Part shown: piece by piece, positions 14,509-20,997 of the stretch | How positions within the stretch are numbered: the first letter of the stretch is position 1 | How the letters are laid out: each line of letters begins with the position of its first letter | NCBI GenBank assembly: GCA_964490725.1 | Contig: CAZBDU010000097.1 | Coordinates: 1 to 20,997, forward strand | From: CAZBDU01 sp964490725 | GTDB taxonomy: Bacteria; Spirochaetota; Spirochaetia; SZUA-6; DRHE01 | Direction: 5' to 3' | Length of the DNA: 20,997 nucleotides | Position numbers and translations under genes: made by a program | Notes under the pieces: model-generated | What the model was told of the DNA's origin: nothing | The model's input: the letters and a program-made list of their open reading frames with translations, nothing else | Database searches by the model: none

Positions 14509-15009
14509 CTAGGCTCCCTTGGTCTCCATCCCCTCACCGATCGACCTGCCGTGCCCCGACGCCCGACCTTCGCTGCCGGCCGCGCGTTCCAGCATGGCGG
14601 CGACGCGCTGCAGCGAGGAGAGGATCAGGGTCTGCTCCCAAGTCTGAAGGCTGCCGAACTCGCTCATGAACTGGTCCTGGAACAGCGACGGTCCGGGCGC
14701 GAGGGCCTGGATTCCGGCAGCGGTGATCTGCGCCATCACGCGGCGGCGGTCCGATTCGCTGCGGCGGCGGGTCACCAGCCCCCTGGATTCCAGGCGGTCC
14801 AGGACGTCGGTGACGGTGGCCTGGCTCAGGCTGGCCCTCCGAGCCAGGTCACTGACCGATTCCTCGCGCCGCCCCTCCAGGCGCCGGAGCAGCAGCAGCT
14901 GCGGTCCCGTGAGCCCGTACCTGCGCTCCAGGGCGCGGGAGTGGAGATCCATCGCGCGGCTGATCTGCTTCAACGCGATGAAGATTCCCTCGGCCGGCGT
15001 CAGCTCCAT
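14509..15009 (-). CDS. MarR-family transcriptional regulator
   Basis: This 166-residue protein has the MarR layout: an N-terminal dimerisation helix (EGIFIALKQISRAMDLHSRALERRYGLTGPQLLLLRRL), the winged helix SDLARRASLSQATVTDVLDRLESRGLVTRRRSESDRRRVMAQITAAG, and C-terminal helices. MarR proteins are usually dimeric repressors of the genes next to them. Here the compatible-solute operon follows 80 bases downstream on the same strand, so it is the likely target, with possible autoregulation. MarR-type regulators (e.g. OpcR and GbsR-type proteins) are known for osmolyte-uptake operons in other bacteria. The gene has a very good promoter. ATG 15009 is chosen; only weak ribosome-binding sequence precedes it. 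Confidence 0.88.
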   Translation of the reverse strand: MELTPAEGIFIALKQISRAMDLHSRALERRYGLTGPQLLLLRRLEGRREESVSDLARRASLSQATVTDVLDRLESRGLVTRRRSESDRRRVMAQITAAGIQALAPGPSLFQDQFMSEFGSLQTWEQTLILSSLQRVAAMLERAAGSEGRASGHGRSIGEGMETKGA

Positions 15010-15037
15010 TCTTTGACTCGGGTAACGCAGAGATTAA

Positions 15038-15066
15038 AGTATATAGAATACGAACGAATTGGTCAA
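15038..15066 (-). promoter_or_regulatory. Strong sigma70 promoter of the MarR gene
   Basis: On the minus strand TTGACC (15066-15061) and TATACT (15043-15038) have a 17-base spacer. This is the best promoter in the window. A leader of about 20 bases precedes ATG 15009. GTAT-n5-ATAC flanks the -10, a possible regulator half-site pair. The AT-rich stretch 15031-15060 contrasts with the GC-rich surroundings. Confidence 0.8.
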
Positions 15067-15185
15067 ACCCCTCCGGGCCTGCGGCCGCGGTATTCGCCAG
15101 ATATTTCCCTATCGCGGTGATACTTGTGCTCCCTCAAGGACAACGGAGCGAAAGCCGCCCGCGCTCGGGCCTTTCCGTTCCTTAG

Positions 15186-15198
15186 GATACGAAGTATC
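15186..15198. promoter_or_regulatory. Inverted repeat GATAC-GAA-GTATC between MarR and MATE genes
   Basis: GATAC (15186-15190) and GTATC (15194-15198) form a perfect 5-bp inverted repeat around GAA. The divergent 276-base gap between the MarR and MATE genes holds no gene that I can support. The GTAT/ATAC half-site also occurs around the MarR -10 box, so this could be an operator. Confidence 0.35.
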
Positions 15199-15221
15199 TC
15201 CTGCACGACGGGCCGGCAGGC

Positions 15222-15241
15222 TGCCGGGCTGTGCCGGGCTG
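15222..15241 (+). repeat. 10-bp tandem repeat TGCCGGGCTG x2 just before the MATE promoter
   Basis: TGCCGGGCTG occurs at 15222-15231 and 15232-15241, exactly one helical turn apart and eight bases before the MATE -35 box. The position suits an activator or repressor site, though GC-rich slippage could also explain it. Confidence 0.45.
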
Positions 15242-15249
15242 AGCCGCCC

Positions 15250-15279
15250 TTGATGCCCCGGCGGCAAACCGTTTAGGGT
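15250..15279 (+). promoter_or_regulatory. Promoter of the MATE gene (leaderless)
   Basis: TTGATG (15250-15255) and TAGGGT (15274-15279) are 18 bases apart. The -10 ends exactly 6 bases before ATG 15286, and no ribosome-binding site is visible. The same TAGGGT box with the same 6-base distance recurs at 17535. Confidence 0.65.
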
Positions 15280-15285
15280 GGGCAG

Positions 15286-16671
15286 ATGACCCGCAGGATG
15301 AAGACAACCCCCCAGCAGATCCTCAACGGGCGCATCCTCCCGACGCTTCTCAGGTTGTCCGTTCCATCCATCATTGCCTTCACCTTCCACACCACCTTCA
15401 ACTTCGTGGACAGGCTGTTCGTTTCCCGTCTGGGGGCGGCGGAGCTGGGGGCGGTGGGCATGGCGTTCACCGTGCAGAGCATCCTGCTGGCCATCGGCTC
15501 GGGGACGGGAATAGGAGCCAGCTCCCTGATTGCCCGCTGCGTGGGGGCGCGGAATCTGGAGGGGGCCAACCGCGCCGCCGAGCACAGCCTGTTCATCGTC
15601 CTGGCGCTGTCGCTGGTGCTCTCCGCGGCCGGGCCGCCGCTGGCCAGGCCCCTCTTTACCCTGCTGGGGGCCTCCGAGCGCATGATGCCCTACATCCTGG
15701 GCTACATCCGCATCATCCTGTACGGCTCCTTCTTCCAGTTCTTCGCCATGATCGGCAACGGGGTGCTGCGGGGCGAGGGCAACACCGTGGCCCCCATGCA
15801 GATCATGGTTCTGGGCACGATCGTGAACGTGGTGCTGGACCCGCTTCTGATCTACGGCCTGGGCCCCTTCCCCGCGATGGGCGTGCGCGGCGCCGCCCTG
15901 GCCACCGTCATCGCCAGGGGAGCGAGCTGCGTCTTCCTGGCCGCCTCCCTGTTCGGCGGCAGGAACATCGTGAAGCTGAACCTGCCTGCCTGGCGCTTCG
16001 ATCCCTCGGTGGTGCGCGGCATCTTCGGCGTGGGGGGACCGACGATCGTGGGTCAGCTGGCCAACACCCTGGGCCTGAGCCTCCTGTTCGTGCTCCTGCG
16101 TCCCTACGGCGACATGGCCAAGTCGGCCTTCACCCTGGGCTTCACCTACCAGCAGGTGGCGGTGCTGCCCCTGCTGGGCATCGCCCAGGGCACGCTCACC
16201 ATGGCCGGCCAGAACTTCGGCGCCGGCAACGCGGAGCGGGTGCAGGGGGTCCTGCGCCGCGCGCTTCTGTTCAGCACGGCCCTGATGGCGCTGGTGGCGG
16301 CGGTCATGATCCTGCTCCGCGGCCCCCTGGTGCGCGTCTTCGTGGATCTGAGCGAGGTGGTGCGCATCGGCAGGACGATGCTTCTCATCTTCGCCCTGGG
16401 CTTCCCCTTTCTGGCCGGGCGGCTCATCCTGACGAGCTTCTTCCAGGGGCTCGGGATGGGAGTGCGGGCTCTCTTCCTGAACTTCTCTTACATCGTCGTG
16501 TTCGCCATGCCCCTGGCCCTGCTTCTGGCCAGGGTCTTCGGGATCGATGGCATCTGGTCCGGCGTTGTCCTGGGCAACGTGGGCAGCGCCCTGATCGGCC
16601 TGCTTTGGGCGGCTCAGGCCGCAAGCCGGATGCAGGTCTCGATGCCTCAGGCGCCGGCCGCCCGCGGGTAA
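15286..16671 (+). CDS. MATE-family multidrug/toxin efflux protein
   Basis: This 461-residue inner-membrane exporter belongs to the MATE superfamily, which expels organic cations or other compounds in exchange for Na+ or H+. Twelve hydrophobic segments are visible. Family landmarks are LRLSVPSIIAFTFHTTFNFVDRLFVSRLG, GTGIGASSLIARCVGA, NGVLRGEGNT at about 160, LDPLLIYGLGPFPAMGVRGAALATVIAR and, in the second half, GIAQGTLTMAGQNFGAGN. The two halves show the expected internal repeat. The length is normal and there is no lesion. It has its own leaderless-type promoter and is divergent from the MarR gene; MarR-type proteins often control such pumps, so it is a second possible target. It converges on the broken histidine kinase with a 19-base gap. 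The substrate is unknown. Confidence 0.93.
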   Translation: MTRRMKTTPQQILNGRILPTLLRLSVPSIIAFTFHTTFNFVDRLFVSRLGAAELGAVGMAFTVQSILLAIGSGTGIGASSLIARCVGARNLEGANRAAEHSLFIVLALSLVLSAAGPPLARPLFTLLGASERMMPYILGYIRIILYGSFFQFFAMIGNGVLRGEGNTVAPMQIMVLGTIVNVVLDPLLIYGLGPFPAMGVRGAALATVIARGASCVFLAASLFGGRNIVKLNLPAWRFDPSVVRGIFGVGGPTIVGQLANTLGLSLLFVLLRPYGDMAKSAFTLGFTYQQVAVLPLLGIAQGTLTMAGQNFGAGNAERVQGVLRRALLFSTALMALVAAVMILLRGPLVRVFVDLSEVVRIGRTMLLIFALGFPFLAGRLILTSFFQGLGMGVRALFLNFSYIVVFAMPLALLLARVFGIDGIWSGVVLGNVGSALIGLLWAAQAASRMQVSMPQAPAARG

Positions 16672-16690
16672 CCGCCGGACGGGACGGCCC

Positions 16691-17406
16691 TCAGAGAGAG
16701 CTCCGCCCCGGCAGGGGCGGAAGGTAAACGTGGAAGGTCGTTCCCGCCCCGGGGCTGCTTTCCACCTCCAGCCGCCCGCGGCTCTGCTCCACGATCCCGT
16801 ACACCATGGACAGCCCCAGGCCGGTCCCTCTGCCCGGTTCCTTGGTGGTGAAGAAAGGGTCGAAGATGCGCTGCCGGGTCTCCGCGTCCATGCCCGCGCC
16901 CGTGTCGGCCACGCTCAGGCGCACGGCCCCCCGCGGGAAGGAGGCGGCCAGCTCCATCGGGAGCTCCGCGCCCCGGAGCGTTCCGGTCCGCATGGTGAGC
17001 CGGCCTCCCCGGGGCATGGCATCGCGGGCGTTTACCGCCAGGTTCATCACCACCTGCTGCATCTGAGCGGCGTCGGCGCGCACCAGGCGCGGGCGGGGAT
17101 CCAGCTCCAGGGCCAGCTCCACCACAGCCACAGCCTGGGGAAGCCGCGCTCGAGAAAGCGGTAGGTGCCCCAGAGCAGCAGCAGCCCGCTGAGCAGGGCC
17201 GCGAGCTGGTTGGCGGCCAGCAGCGCCGCCCCCCCGCCCCAGGCGGCCAGGAGGAGGGCAAACAGGTAGCGCAGGGCGTAGACCGCCCAGGCGCCGGTCC
17301 AGATGAGGAGGAAGTCCTTTTTCTCCTGGAGGTAGAGATAGAGGTAGACGGCCACCAGGACCCCGGTGCTGGAAAGCACCGCGACCAGGGCGGGCAGAAG
17401 CCACAT
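16691..17406 (-). pseudogene. Sensor histidine kinase with internal deletion (HisKA/PAS region lost)
   Basis: From ATG 17406 (GAGGTG upstream) the minus strand encodes about 90 residues with several membrane helices: MWLLPALVAVLSSTGVLVAV, then DFLLIWTGAWAVYALRYLF and LAALLSGLLLLWGTYRFL. Near 17113-17134 resemblance stops, and coding potential moves to another frame with the kinase ATPase domain: N-box QQVVMNLAVNARDAMP, G1 ADTGAGM, F-box FDPFFTTKEPGRG, G2 GTGLGLSMVYGIVEQ, ending at 16691. The dimerisation/phospho-acceptor (HisKA) domain and any PAS domain are missing, and the halves are out of frame. A CTGTGG tandem repeat lies at the join, which suggests a microhomology deletion. The product cannot be a working kinase unless the join is an assembly error. 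No response regulator gene is next to it. Confidence 0.82.
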
Positions 17407-17430
17407 CGAGGCACCTCGCGAAGCGGCGGC

Positions 17431-17460
17431 ATTGTACAGCAGGGCAGGGCCCGGTAACAA
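17431..17460 (-). promoter_or_regulatory. Promoter of the histidine kinase gene
   Basis: On the minus strand TTGTTA (17460-17455) and TACAAT (17436-17431) have an 18-base spacer. It gives a leader of about 18 bases carrying GAGGTG. It is divergent from the URO-D promoter, sharing the 140-base gap. Confidence 0.55.
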
Positions 17461-17511
17461 CGGCCTGGCGGCGGCACCGGGGCGCCGGCGCCGCGGGGCG
17501 GCGCGCCTTCC

Positions 17512-17540
17512 TTGACAGCGGCCGGTATTGGTTCTAGGGT
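17512..17540 (+). promoter_or_regulatory. Promoter of the second URO-D gene (leaderless)
   Basis: A consensus TTGACA (17512-17517) is followed after 17 bases by TAGGGT (17535-17540). ATG 17547 comes exactly 6 bases later, with no ribosome-binding site, so the message should begin at the start codon. Confidence 0.75.
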
Positions 17541-17546
17541 GGCTGC

Positions 17547-18599
17547 ATGACCGCCCACGAACGGGTGCTGGAGTCGGTGGGTCACCGCCGCCCGGACCGT
17601 CCACCCATGGAGCTGATGGCCACCGACGGGGCGCTGGCGTCGCTGTGCGCGCACCTCGGGGTACGCGGAGAGGAGGAGGCGCTCCAGGAGTTGGGCGTGG
17701 ACTTTCGCCGCTTCGACGCCGCCATCGGGAAGCTCCAGGCGGTGCCGGGAGCCGTGCGGGAACGGCTGGGCGGCGAGGGTGCCCTGACCGCCTCCCCCTA
17801 CGGGGTGGTGCTCCTGGAGGCGCCGCAGTTTCCGCAGGCGCATCGCGTGCATGGCCCGCTGTGGCAGAGCGATCGCCTGGAAGACTTCGACTGGCCGGGC
17901 CCCCAGGACGTGGAAGATGTGGGGCTCCGCCAGGCCATCGAGTCCTGCAACCGCCGTGGCTTGTGCACCCTGACGGGCTGCGACAACCCCTTCAAGATCG
18001 GCTATTTCATGCGCCCCTACGAAGACTTCCTGGTGGACTGCCTCACCCGTCCGGAGTACGTGCTGGAGCTGCTGCGGCGAATCGCCGCGGTGGAGTTCGC
18101 CCGCGCCGAGGCCGGGGTGCGCGCCGGGGCGCGGGCGGCGATGATCTTCGGCGATTTCGCGGACCAGCGCAGCCTCACCGTCGGCCCGCCGACCTTCCGG
18201 CGGGTGCTCAAGCCGCTGCTGGCCGAGCTGTGCGCGCGCCTGCGCGCGGTGAACCCGCAGGTGCTCCTCTTCCTGCACAGCGACGGAAACCTGGCGGAGG
18301 TGCTGGATGACCTGGTGGAGATCGGCTTCCAGGCGGTCCACCCGATTCAGCCGGAGTGCATGGACATGGCGGCGGTGAAGCGGCGCTACGGGAAGCGGCT
18401 CACCCTGTTCGGCGGGGTGAGCGTCCAGACCGAGCTGCCGGGGTCCACCCCGGAAGGAATTCGCTCCCTGGTGCGCCGCCGGGTGGACGAATTGGGCGCC
18501 GCGGGGGGGTTCATTCTCGCGCCGAGCAACACTATACTTGCGGATACGCCGCCGGCGAGCGTGGCGGCGATGTACGGGGAGGGCGCGCGGGTCCTGTGA
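17547..18599 (+). CDS. URO-D/MtaA-superfamily protein, second copy
   Basis: This 350-residue URO-D-fold protein shows N-terminal ERVLESVGHRRPDRPPMEL, central GCDNPFKIGYFMRPYEDFLVD, MIFGDFADQRSLTVGP, LHSDGNLAEVLDDLVEIGF with H244, AVHPIQPECMDM, LTLFGGVSVQTELPGSTPEGI and FILAPSNTILADTPP. It is not HemE, because the catalytic arginine-rich N-terminal motif is absent. It differs strongly from the URO-D protein at 572; here the HSDGN motif is kept. Such proteins transfer methyl groups to or from corrinoids or thiols, or have unknown roles. The strong promoter and the downstream radical SAM and nitroreductase genes, all on the same strand with short gaps, point to one operon. Which reaction it performs cannot be stated. 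Confidence 0.85.
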   Translation: MTAHERVLESVGHRRPDRPPMELMATDGALASLCAHLGVRGEEEALQELGVDFRRFDAAIGKLQAVPGAVRERLGGEGALTASPYGVVLLEAPQFPQAHRVHGPLWQSDRLEDFDWPGPQDVEDVGLRQAIESCNRRGLCTLTGCDNPFKIGYFMRPYEDFLVDCLTRPEYVLELLRRIAAVEFARAEAGVRAGARAAMIFGDFADQRSLTVGPPTFRRVLKPLLAELCARLRAVNPQVLLFLHSDGNLAEVLDDLVEIGFQAVHPIQPECMDMAAVKRRYGKRLTLFGGVSVQTELPGSTPEGIRSLVRRRVDELGAAGGFILAPSNTILADTPPASVAAMYGEGARVL

Positions 18600-18651
18600 G
18601 CCTGCGGCCTTCAGTCCGCCCTAGAACACGAGAGAGCAAGGAGGCCGTTGC

Positions 18652-19965
18652 ATGGGTTTCTATAATACGGAGAATTGGCCGGAGAAATCACGGTACTACC
18701 GCTTCCCCTGGTCGGGCAACGACAACCCCATATCCTGGCTGGAGATCACGGACATCTGCAATATCTACTGCAAGGGCTGCTACCGGCGCAACCTTGGAGG
18801 CCACCGCCCGCTGGACGAGCTCAAGAAGGAGGTGGACTTCTTCATCCGGGTGCGCAACACCGACGGCATCAGCATCGCCGGCGGCGAGCCGTTGATCTAC
18901 CCGCACATCGTGCCCCTGGTGGAGTACATCGCCAGCCGCGGGTGCAAGCCCATCATCATCTCCAACACCGTGGCCCTCACCGAGGGGCTGCTGCGGGACC
19001 TCTACAACGCCGGGCTGGCCGGAATCACCTGCCACATCGACATGCTCCAGGAGAGGCCGGACACCGAGCGGGGATGGACGGAGCTGGACATCATGCCGCT
19101 GCGGCAGCGCAAGGCCGACCTGCTCTGGGAGGTCACTCGCGGCAAGATCAACGTGACCTTCAACCAGACCGTGTACCATCAGAACTTCCGCTACCTGCCC
19201 GACATCGTGCGGTGGGGGCGGCAGAACGTGCGCAAGGTGCACGGCCAGGTGTTCATCTGCTACCGCGGCATGCCCATCAAGGAGGGGGTGAGCTTCGACG
19301 GCATCAGCGGCGAGGAGCTGCAGAGCAGCCTGGGCTACACGGAGCGGGATGTCAGCGAGATCGACATCCTCTCGGTGGACGTGTACAACCTGTTGAAAGA
19401 CAGCTTTGGGGAGACCTACGAGCCCTGCGCCTACCTGGGGGGCACGGGCCACATCATGGACTACAAGTGGTGGGTCGCCGCCACGCTGCTGGAGGGCAGC
19501 GGCAAGGCGGTAGGCTACGCCGGGCGGCGGACCATGGAGTACCTGCAGACCCAGCACCACTGGCGCAAAGGCACCTACTTCGCCTACTTCCGGAACAATC
19601 GGGTCGCCCGGGCTCCGATGTTCCTGACGGCCTTCCTGGGGGACCGGCAGATGCGGCCCGTGCGGGCAGCCGTGGCCCGCAGCCTCTTCAACCCCGCCAA
19701 CTGGTTTCGCCCGCTGTACCAGCAGACGGTGGCCATCGTGCAGGCGCCGGACATGATGTCCAACGGAATGGCGAGCATGTGCGAGAGCTGTCCCGACATG
19801 TGCGTTTGGGAGGGCAACCTGGTCAACTCCTGCCGGCTGGACGAGTACCGCAAGTACGGCAGGATGCTCAGCGCCATCGTCACCACCTCCGAGAAGGAAG
19901 GGGACAAGCGGGTGAAGGCGACTCAGGCCTCCTCGGGGGGCGGCGGCAAGCCCCCGCGGGGCTGA
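18652..19965 (+). CDS. Radical SAM protein with C-terminal cysteine cluster
   Basis: This 437-residue enzyme uses S-adenosylmethionine and a [4Fe-4S] cluster for radical chemistry. The cluster motif CNIYCKGC has C36, C40 and C43, and is followed by GGEP (77-80) and ISNTVALT. A second set, CX2CX3CX9C at 377, 380, 384 and 394 (CESCPDMCVW...NSC), is likely an auxiliary Fe-S or zinc site, like those of SPASM-type or related maturases, though it is not a recognisable SPASM domain. A long central region (YLGGTGHIMDYKWWVAATLL, then RRTMEYLQTQHHW) matches nothing I know. AAGGAGG stands 8 bases before ATG 18652, making this one of the few genes here with a clear ribosome-binding site. It is probably in an operon with the URO-D gene 52 bases upstream and the nitroreductase 27 bases downstream. 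Confidence 0.85.
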   Translation: MGFYNTENWPEKSRYYRFPWSGNDNPISWLEITDICNIYCKGCYRRNLGGHRPLDELKKEVDFFIRVRNTDGISIAGGEPLIYPHIVPLVEYIASRGCKPIIISNTVALTEGLLRDLYNAGLAGITCHIDMLQERPDTERGWTELDIMPLRQRKADLLWEVTRGKINVTFNQTVYHQNFRYLPDIVRWGRQNVRKVHGQVFICYRGMPIKEGVSFDGISGEELQSSLGYTERDVSEIDILSVDVYNLLKDSFGETYEPCAYLGGTGHIMDYKWWVAATLLEGSGKAVGYAGRRTMEYLQTQHHWRKGTYFAYFRNNRVARAPMFLTAFLGDRQMRPVRAAVARSLFNPANWFRPLYQQTVAIVQAPDMMSNGMASMCESCPDMCVWEGNLVNSCRLDEYRKYGRMLSAIVTTSEKEGDKRVKATQASSGGGGKPPRG

Positions 19966-19992
19966 CCGCCGGCGTTCGCGGCCCCGCCCACC

Positions 19993-20805
19993 ATGAAGGG
20001 CCTCAGCCCCCTGGCGTTCCTGCGCGGGCTCCGCGAGCTGCTGCGCGGCAGGATCGAGATCCCCCCTTCCCTGGAAGACAATGCGCTTATGCAGGCGCTG
20101 CTGCAGCGGCGGTCCATCCGCCGCTTCCAGCGGCGGCCCATCCCCGCTGAGGTGTTTCGGGCCATTCTGGAAGCGGGGCGGCTGGCGCCCAGCACGGTGA
20201 ACCTCCAGTCCTGGAGCTTCGGCGTGTTCGACGCCGACAGCTGGCGTGAGACGTTCGGAAGGGGCATCCCCTTTCACGGGGACCGGGCGGTCATGGTAAT
20301 GGGAGACGTGCACCGGGTGCGTGCGGCGGTCCCGGAGCTCCCCTACCGGCCGCTGGTGGAGTACACTCTGGCCGTCATCAATGCCAGCATCGCCGCCTAC
20401 GCCATGAACGTGGCCGCGGAGGCGTGTGGAGTGGCATCCGTGATGCTGTCCGAGACCGGCCGGACGGGCTTCTACGACGCTCTCTACCTGAAGGATCGAC
20501 TGCGCCTTCCCGACGGGGTGTTTCCGCTGCTCACCCTGGTTCTCGGCTACCCCGCGGGGGCCGCGCTGGGGCTGCCCCCCAAGCTGCCGGTGGGGGAGGT
20601 GACCTTCCAGAGGGTCTACGAACCCCCGGACCGGCAGGTGCTGGCCTCCTGGCTGACCCAGATGATGGCGGGCTATCGGGCCACCCGGGTCACCGACTCT
20701 CTGAAGGCGCAGCTGCGCCGCTACGTGCGGCACATCGACCAGGCGGAGGAAGGGCTGCACCGTGTGGTCTTTCACGAGCCCACCGGGGAGGAGGATCCCT
20801 CCTGA
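19993..20805 (+). CDS. Nitroreductase-family FMN oxidoreductase
   Basis: This 270-residue protein has the nitroreductase/BluB-like fold that binds FMN: LLQRRSIRRFQRRPIPAEVFRAILEAGRLAPSTVNLQSWSF (residues 36-76) is the diagnostic start, and GVASVMLSETG and LVLGYPAG are the later FMN-contact and strand motifs. Family enzymes use NAD(P)H for nitro, quinone or flavin chemistry, or dehalogenate or dehydrogenate small molecules. It is longer than classic nitroreductases because of an N-terminal basic stretch (MKGLSPLAFLRGLRELLRGR) and a C-terminal helical tail (RATRVTDSLKAQLRRY). ATG 19993 follows the radical SAM stop by 27 bases with no clear ribosome-binding site. Its partner role in this operon is inferred, not known. 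Confidence 0.87.
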   Translation: MKGLSPLAFLRGLRELLRGRIEIPPSLEDNALMQALLQRRSIRRFQRRPIPAEVFRAILEAGRLAPSTVNLQSWSFGVFDADSWRETFGRGIPFHGDRAVMVMGDVHRVRAAVPELPYRPLVEYTLAVINASIAAYAMNVAAEACGVASVMLSETGRTGFYDALYLKDRLRLPDGVFPLLTLVLGYPAGAALGLPPKLPVGEVTFQRVYEPPDRQVLASWLTQMMAGYRATRVTDSLKAQLRRYVRHIDQAEEGLHRVVFHEPTGEEDPS

Positions 20806-20942
20806 GCGCTGGCCCGGCCGCACCCGCCCCCGGCAGCGGCCCCGCCCCCAGCGAGAGCCGGGGGCCGGAAGGCGCTGCGGGGCGGGGCCGGGCCGGGCCG
20901 GGCGGGCCCGTCCGCCCGGCGGCGCTGCTGCTGCCGTTGTAT

Positions 20943-20997
20943 ATGCCCCTCTTTCTGATCCAGCTCGGCTACGGAATGATTTTGCCCGTGACCCCCC
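20943..20997 (+). CDS. Start of a probable membrane transporter (MFS-like), cut by window end
   Basis: After the nitroreductase gene the plus strand reads LLLPLYMPLFLIQLGYGMILPVTP, a hydrophobic helix with the QLGYGMILP pattern of the first segment of major-facilitator proteins. Only about 18-20 residues are available, so the family is tentative. The start is uncertain. ATG 20943 trims the helix slightly, and TTG 20937 is also possible. A CTG at 20802, overlapping the nitroreductase stop and with GGGGAGGAGGA upstream, would add a long Pro/Gly/Ala-rich leader. The intervening 20806-20936 is extremely GC-rich and shows no other feature. Confidence 0.45.
   Translation, partial: MPLFLIQLGYGMILPVTP

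Noticed and set aside
15059..15253. 64-residue frame in the gap between the MarR and MATE genes
   Set aside because: It has no ribosome-binding site or motif, and the region holds promoter and repeat elements instead.
18688..20823. 711-residue open frame antisense to the radical SAM and nitroreductase genes
   Set aside because: It spans two well-supported genes and the gap between them, has low-complexity composition and no recognisable motif.
1..20997. tRNA, rRNA, riboswitch, insertion sequence or attachment site
   Set aside because: No cloverleaf, T-box, conserved riboswitch core, transposase motif or flanking terminal inverted repeats could be recognised by reading either strand. A covariance-model search was not possible.

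Overview
The window is a high-GC bacterial chromosome segment with dense, mostly short-gapped genes and no RNA genes, CRISPR arrays or insertion sequences that I can recognise. Clues to the host are mixed. The glycine-betaine-type binding protein has a signal peptide ending FAGGQQEE, a style common in spirochaetes, with no lipobox cysteine, which suggests a diderm with a periplasm. Several genes have a sigma70-type -10 box only 6-7 bases before the start codon, which implies leaderless mRNAs as in Actinobacteria, Deinococcus-Thermus and some other deep lineages. The serine hydroxymethyltransferase-like protein resembles the archaeal type. I do not assign a phylum; a metagenome-derived, possibly anaerobic lineage fits.

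Layout. 1-4574 (+): end of an upstream gene, a GC-rich tandem repeat, a small membrane protein, a URO-D/MtaA-like protein and an intact SERCA-like Ca2+ P-type ATPase with its own promoter. 4589-6913: a decayed block. It holds a frameshifted homocitrate/isopropylmalate-synthase-like gene (-), the C-terminal stub of a GntR/FCD regulator (-), the C-terminal stub of a molybdopterin oxidoreductase (+), and a 4x[4Fe-4S] subunit gene (+) with a frameshift and an amber codon. The two stubs meet head to head at about 6138, as if one deletion removed the middle of a divergent pair.

7003-9038 (+): an SHMT-like gene coupled by ATGA overlap to a type IB GTP cyclohydrolase (FolE2). 9087-10699: a small unknown protein (-), a winged-helix regulator (+), and an overlapping HEPN/MNT pair (-). 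10799-15009 (-): a MarR regulator followed by a compatible-solute ABC operon in the order binding protein, permease, ATPase with two CBS domains, permease, the last three joined by ATGA overlaps.

15286-17406: a MATE exporter (+) and a histidine kinase (-) that has lost its middle, including the phospho-acceptor histidine. 17547-20997 (+): a second URO-D-like protein, a radical SAM protein with an extra C-terminal cysteine cluster, a nitroreductase-family protein and the start of an apparent membrane transporter. This last set has no function I recognise and is the best candidate for an undescribed pathway.

Taken together, osmolyte uptake, Ca2+ export and drug/metabolite export are intact functions, while a redox/C1 accessory block and one sensor kinase look broken. 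Whether the breaks are real decay or assembly/consensus error must be settled from reads.
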